Positions 24,917-26,953 of a DNA stretch of 26,953 nucleotides are shown in pieces (within the stretch, counting starts at the first letter, position 1; every line of letters starts with the position of its first letter). The DNA comes from an uncultured Lachnospiraceae bacterium. Lineage in GTDB: Bacteria; Bacillota; Clostridia; Lachnospirales; Lachnospiraceae. The stretch lies in contig CAKZZH010000052.1 in NCBI GenBank assembly GCA_937885345.1, positions 1 to 26,953 of the forward strand, read 5' to 3'. The translations under genes and the position numbers were made by a program. A model generated the notes under the pieces. It was not told the DNA's origin, did no database searches, and worked only from the letters and a program-made list of their open reading frames with translations.

Positions 24917-26032
24917 GTGAAGGCACTTATAGCTATGAGCGGCGGCGTTGACAGCAGCGTCTCGGCTTTCCTTATGAAGGAGGCCGGATACGATTGCATC
25001 GGCTGTACGATGAGACTTTATGAAAATGATATAGTCGGTATGGACCTTATGGGAACATGCTGCTCGATTAAGGATACGAATGATGCGAAAAGCGTTGCCG
25101 ATACGATAGGGATAGAGTATCGGATATTTCACTATGAGAATCTGTTTCGCGAGGAGGTTATCGAGCCCTTTGTGTGCTCTTATGAATGCGGTCGCACGCC
25201 CAATCCCTGCATTGAATGCAACAGGCGTTTCAAATTCTTTTATCTCTACAAGAAGCTTGAGGAGCTTGGGCTTGACTTAATTGTTACCGGGCATTATGTA
25301 AGGGTTGAATATGATGATAAAAGCGGGAGATACCTCCTCAAAAAAGCCGTTGATCTGAGCAAAGATCAGAGCTATGTACTATATATGCTGACGCAGGAAC
25401 AACTTGCACATACGCGCTTTCCGCTTGGAGAGCTCGAGAAAACGCAGGTCAGGAAGATTGCCGAAAAACTGGGCTTTGTTAATGCCAATAAAGGCGACAG
25501 CCAGGATATATGTTTTGTTCCGGACGGCGATTATGTCGGATTTATGGAGAGATACAGAAATAAGAGGTATGAGCCGGGCGAATTTGTGGACAGGGACGGC
25601 AAGGTCTTTGGCATGACAAAGGGGTATGTTCATTACACCATCGGGCAGAGAAAAGGTCTTGGGATATCCGCTGCCAATCCGCTCTATGTTACCGAGATTA
25701 AGCCGAAGGAAAATGTGGTTGTCCTCGGAAGCAATGAGGATTTGTACAGCGACACGCTTATCGCGGGCAATGTCAATTTTATCTCGGTTCCTTCGATCGA
25801 TGAGCCGATGCGGATCAAAGCCAAGATAAGATACCGTCAGACTGAGCAACCGGCAACTCTCTACAGCTACGGCCATGATATGATCAAAGTTGTTTTTGAC
25901 GAGCCGCAAAGGGCGATAACGCCGGGACAGGCGGTTGTTATGTATGACGGCGATACAGTGGTCGGCGGCGGCACGATCGAGAAGGTTGGCTGCGATGCCG
26001 GGGAGGCAGAGTATGATAATAGGTGCACTTGA
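24917..26032 (+). CDS. mnmA: tRNA-specific 2-thiouridylase MnmA
   Basis: 371 residues. Uses ATP and a persulfide to make the 2-thio group of wobble uridine 34 in tRNA-Lys, -Glu and -Gln. The PP-loop SGGVDSS is at 8-14. The catalytic cysteines are C101 (TPNPCIECN) and C199 (SQDICF). KDQSYVLYML (149-158) is the family's tRNA-binding segment, followed by the beta-barrel C-terminal domains. GTG start with GAGGAGG (24904-24910) 6 bases upstream. Its last 20 bases overlap the ROK kinase gene. Confidence 0.96.
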   Translation: MKALIAMSGGVDSSVSAFLMKEAGYDCIGCTMRLYENDIVGMDLMGTCCSIKDTNDAKSVADTIGIEYRIFHYENLFREEVIEPFVCSYECGRTPNPCIECNRRFKFFYLYKKLEELGLDLIVTGHYVRVEYDDKSGRYLLKKAVDLSKDQSYVLYMLTQEQLAHTRFPLGELEKTQVRKIAEKLGFVNANKGDSQDICFVPDGDYVGFMERYRNKRYEPGEFVDRDGKVFGMTKGYVHYTIGQRKGLGISAANPLYVTEIKPKENVVVLGSNEDLYSDTLIAGNVNFISVPSIDEPMRIKAKIRYRQTEQPATLYSYGHDMIKVVFDEPQRAITPGQAVVMYDGDTVVGGGTIEKVGCDAGEAEYDNRCT

Positions 26033-26879
26033 AATGGGCGGAACCAAAATGGTTTGCGCCGTCGGAGATGAAAACGGGAATATTTACGATAAAATAACAG
26101 TCCCCACAACAAACCCCAAGGAGACCTTCAAGGAGGTTATCGGGTATTTTACGGGGAAGGGAATCTGCGCTCTCGGAATCGGGAGCTTCGGGCCGATAGA
26201 TACGAACAAGGGATCGAAGACTTACGGATATATTACATCCACCCCGAAAGAGGGCTGGACAGACTGCAATGTCGTCGGAACTTTTATGGAGGCGCTTAAT
26301 GTTCCGATCGGTTTTGATACGGATGTTAATGCCGCACTTCTTGGCGAAGTGTATTACGGGGGTGCAATAGGCCTTCAAAATGTCGCATATTATACGATCG
26401 GTACGGGTATAGGCGCCGGGATAATGTGCGGCGGCAGACTCCTTTGCGGAGTGAGTCATACCGAGGCGGGACATGTGCTTGTAAGAAGATATCCGGGTGA
26501 TACATATGCCGGAAAATGCCCATTTCACAAGGATTGTTTTGAAGGAATGGCAAGCGGGCCGGCAATCCATGAGAGGTGGGGTGCGCCGGCAGACGAGCTT
26601 TCGGACAGGAATGAGGTATGGGAGACGGAAGCATTTTATATTGCGCAGTGTCTTGTGAATCTTATACTTATTGCGTCTCCGCAAAGGATCATTCTCGGGG
26701 GCGGAGTTATGCATCAGATGCAGCTTTTTCCGCTTATCAGACAGCAGGTAAAAGAAATGATGACGGGATATGTTAAGTACAAAGAATCGGACGATATCGA
26801 TACTTTTATCGTTCCGTCGCAGCTTAACGACGAGCAGGGCATCAAAGGCGCGCTGCGCCTGGCTTTGGACGCTCTTTAA
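26013..26879 (+). CDS. ROK-family fructokinase (GmuE/ScrK-like)
   Basis: 288 residues from ATG 26013, chosen because GGGAGG lies just upstream inside mnmA. The start MIIGALEMGGTK carries the N-terminal phosphate-binding loop. FDTDVNAALLGE (101-112) holds catalytic Asp104, TIGTGIGAGI (128-137) is the second nucleotide loop, and H154-C169-H172-C175 form the ROK zinc site (CPFHKDC). The closest known layout is B. subtilis GmuE, an ATP-dependent fructokinase making fructose 6-phosphate, which could feed the phosphoketolase encoded elsewhere in the window. Specificity among sugars is inferred. A 20-base overlap couples it to mnmA. Confidence 0.9.
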   Translation: MIIGALEMGGTKMVCAVGDENGNIYDKITVPTTNPKETFKEVIGYFTGKGICALGIGSFGPIDTNKGSKTYGYITSTPKEGWTDCNVVGTFMEALNVPIGFDTDVNAALLGEVYYGGAIGLQNVAYYTIGTGIGAGIMCGGRLLCGVSHTEAGHVLVRRYPGDTYAGKCPFHKDCFEGMASGPAIHERWGAPADELSDRNEVWETEAFYIAQCLVNLILIASPQRIILGGGVMHQMQLFPLIRQQVKEMMTGYVKYKESDDIDTFIVPSQLNDEQGIKGALRLALDAL

Positions 26880-26946
26880 CAGCCTATAAAGGACTGCATA
26901 GGACAAACGCATCAATCATAGATGCCTCTTAATAGGTTGCTGTTTT
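26878..26946 (+). terminator. Possible terminator or competing-stem structure after the ROK gene
   Basis: AACAG+CCTAT (26878-26887) can pair with ATAGG (26932-26936) and CTGTT (26940-26944), with a 3-base bulge and a TTTT at 26943-26946. It encloses a smaller hairpin GCATC-N7-GATGC (26909-26925). CCTAT could instead pair with an earlier ATAGG (26898-26902). GTTGC (26936-26940) can also pair with GCAAC (26949-26953) at the window edge. The element is cut by the edge, so its nature is uncertain. Confidence 0.35.
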
Positions 26947-26953
26947 ATGCAAC

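Noticed and set aside
25938..26915. Minus-strand open frame of 325 codons opposite mnmA and the ROK gene
   Set aside because: It lies fully antisense to two well-supported enzymes, and its composition is typical of a shadow frame with no recognisable domain.
1..26953. CRISPR arrays, tRNA or rRNA genes, insertion sequences, phage genes
   Set aside because: I looked for them by eye and found no repeat-spacer pattern, cloverleaf, transposase or integrase motif.

Overview
The window looks like chromosomal DNA from an anaerobic, low-to-mid GC Firmicute, most likely a Lachnospiraceae (Butyrivibrio-like) bacterium. The reasons are Firmicute-style Shine-Dalgarno sites and sigma-A promoters, a phi3T-type ThyA, a GmuE-like ROK kinase, phosphoketolase metabolism, CheX/receiver signalling and the 7TM-PAS-GGDEF-EAL architecture. 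Genus is not determined. I see no rRNA, tRNA, CRISPR array, transposase or phage gene. Gene density is very high and no gap exceeds 300 bases.

Region 1 (1-2.95 kb): the tail of an unidentified gene, a CheX/receiver protein with four MshEN-like helical repeats at its N-terminus, and a convergent membrane-anchored polysaccharide deacetylase. Region 2 (3.0-8.3 kb): a four-gene operon of ABC ATPase, large FtsX-type permease, OmpR-family regulator and sensor kinase. It is preceded by a promoter region carrying an 11-bp-phased direct repeat that could be the regulator's site. Region 3 (8.2-14.3 kb): a MATE transporter diverges from a c-di-GMP phosphodiesterase (7TM-PAS-degenerate GGDEF-EAL), which leads an operon with a NAGPA-type phosphodiester glycosidase and an unrecognised membrane-anchored protein. 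A perfect 12-bp inverted repeat lies over the divergent promoters, and the MATE transcript appears to be leaderless.

Region 4 (14.3-17 kb): a minus-strand phosphoketolase gene with a strong promoter and a long shared hairpin terminator. Region 5 (17-26.9 kb): a plus-strand run of alpha/beta hydrolase, TPR lipoprotein, HflX, ThyA, FolA, an EF-G/Tet(M)-like GTPase fused to a C-terminal NYN (YacP/Rae1-like) nuclease domain, a histidine phosphatase, MnmA and a ROK fructokinase.

Three themes stand out. The first is c-di-GMP and cell-envelope polysaccharide: the phosphodiesterase, the glycosidase, the deacetylase and possibly the repeat-bearing CheX/receiver protein. The second is envelope stress or peptide transport, represented by the ABC/two-component module. 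The third is ribosome and tRNA maintenance: HflX, the GTPase-NYN fusion and MnmA. The GTPase-NYN fusion is the best candidate here for an undescribed system. It would join a factor that enters the ribosomal A site to an endonuclease whose stand-alone relative cuts mRNA in the A site.
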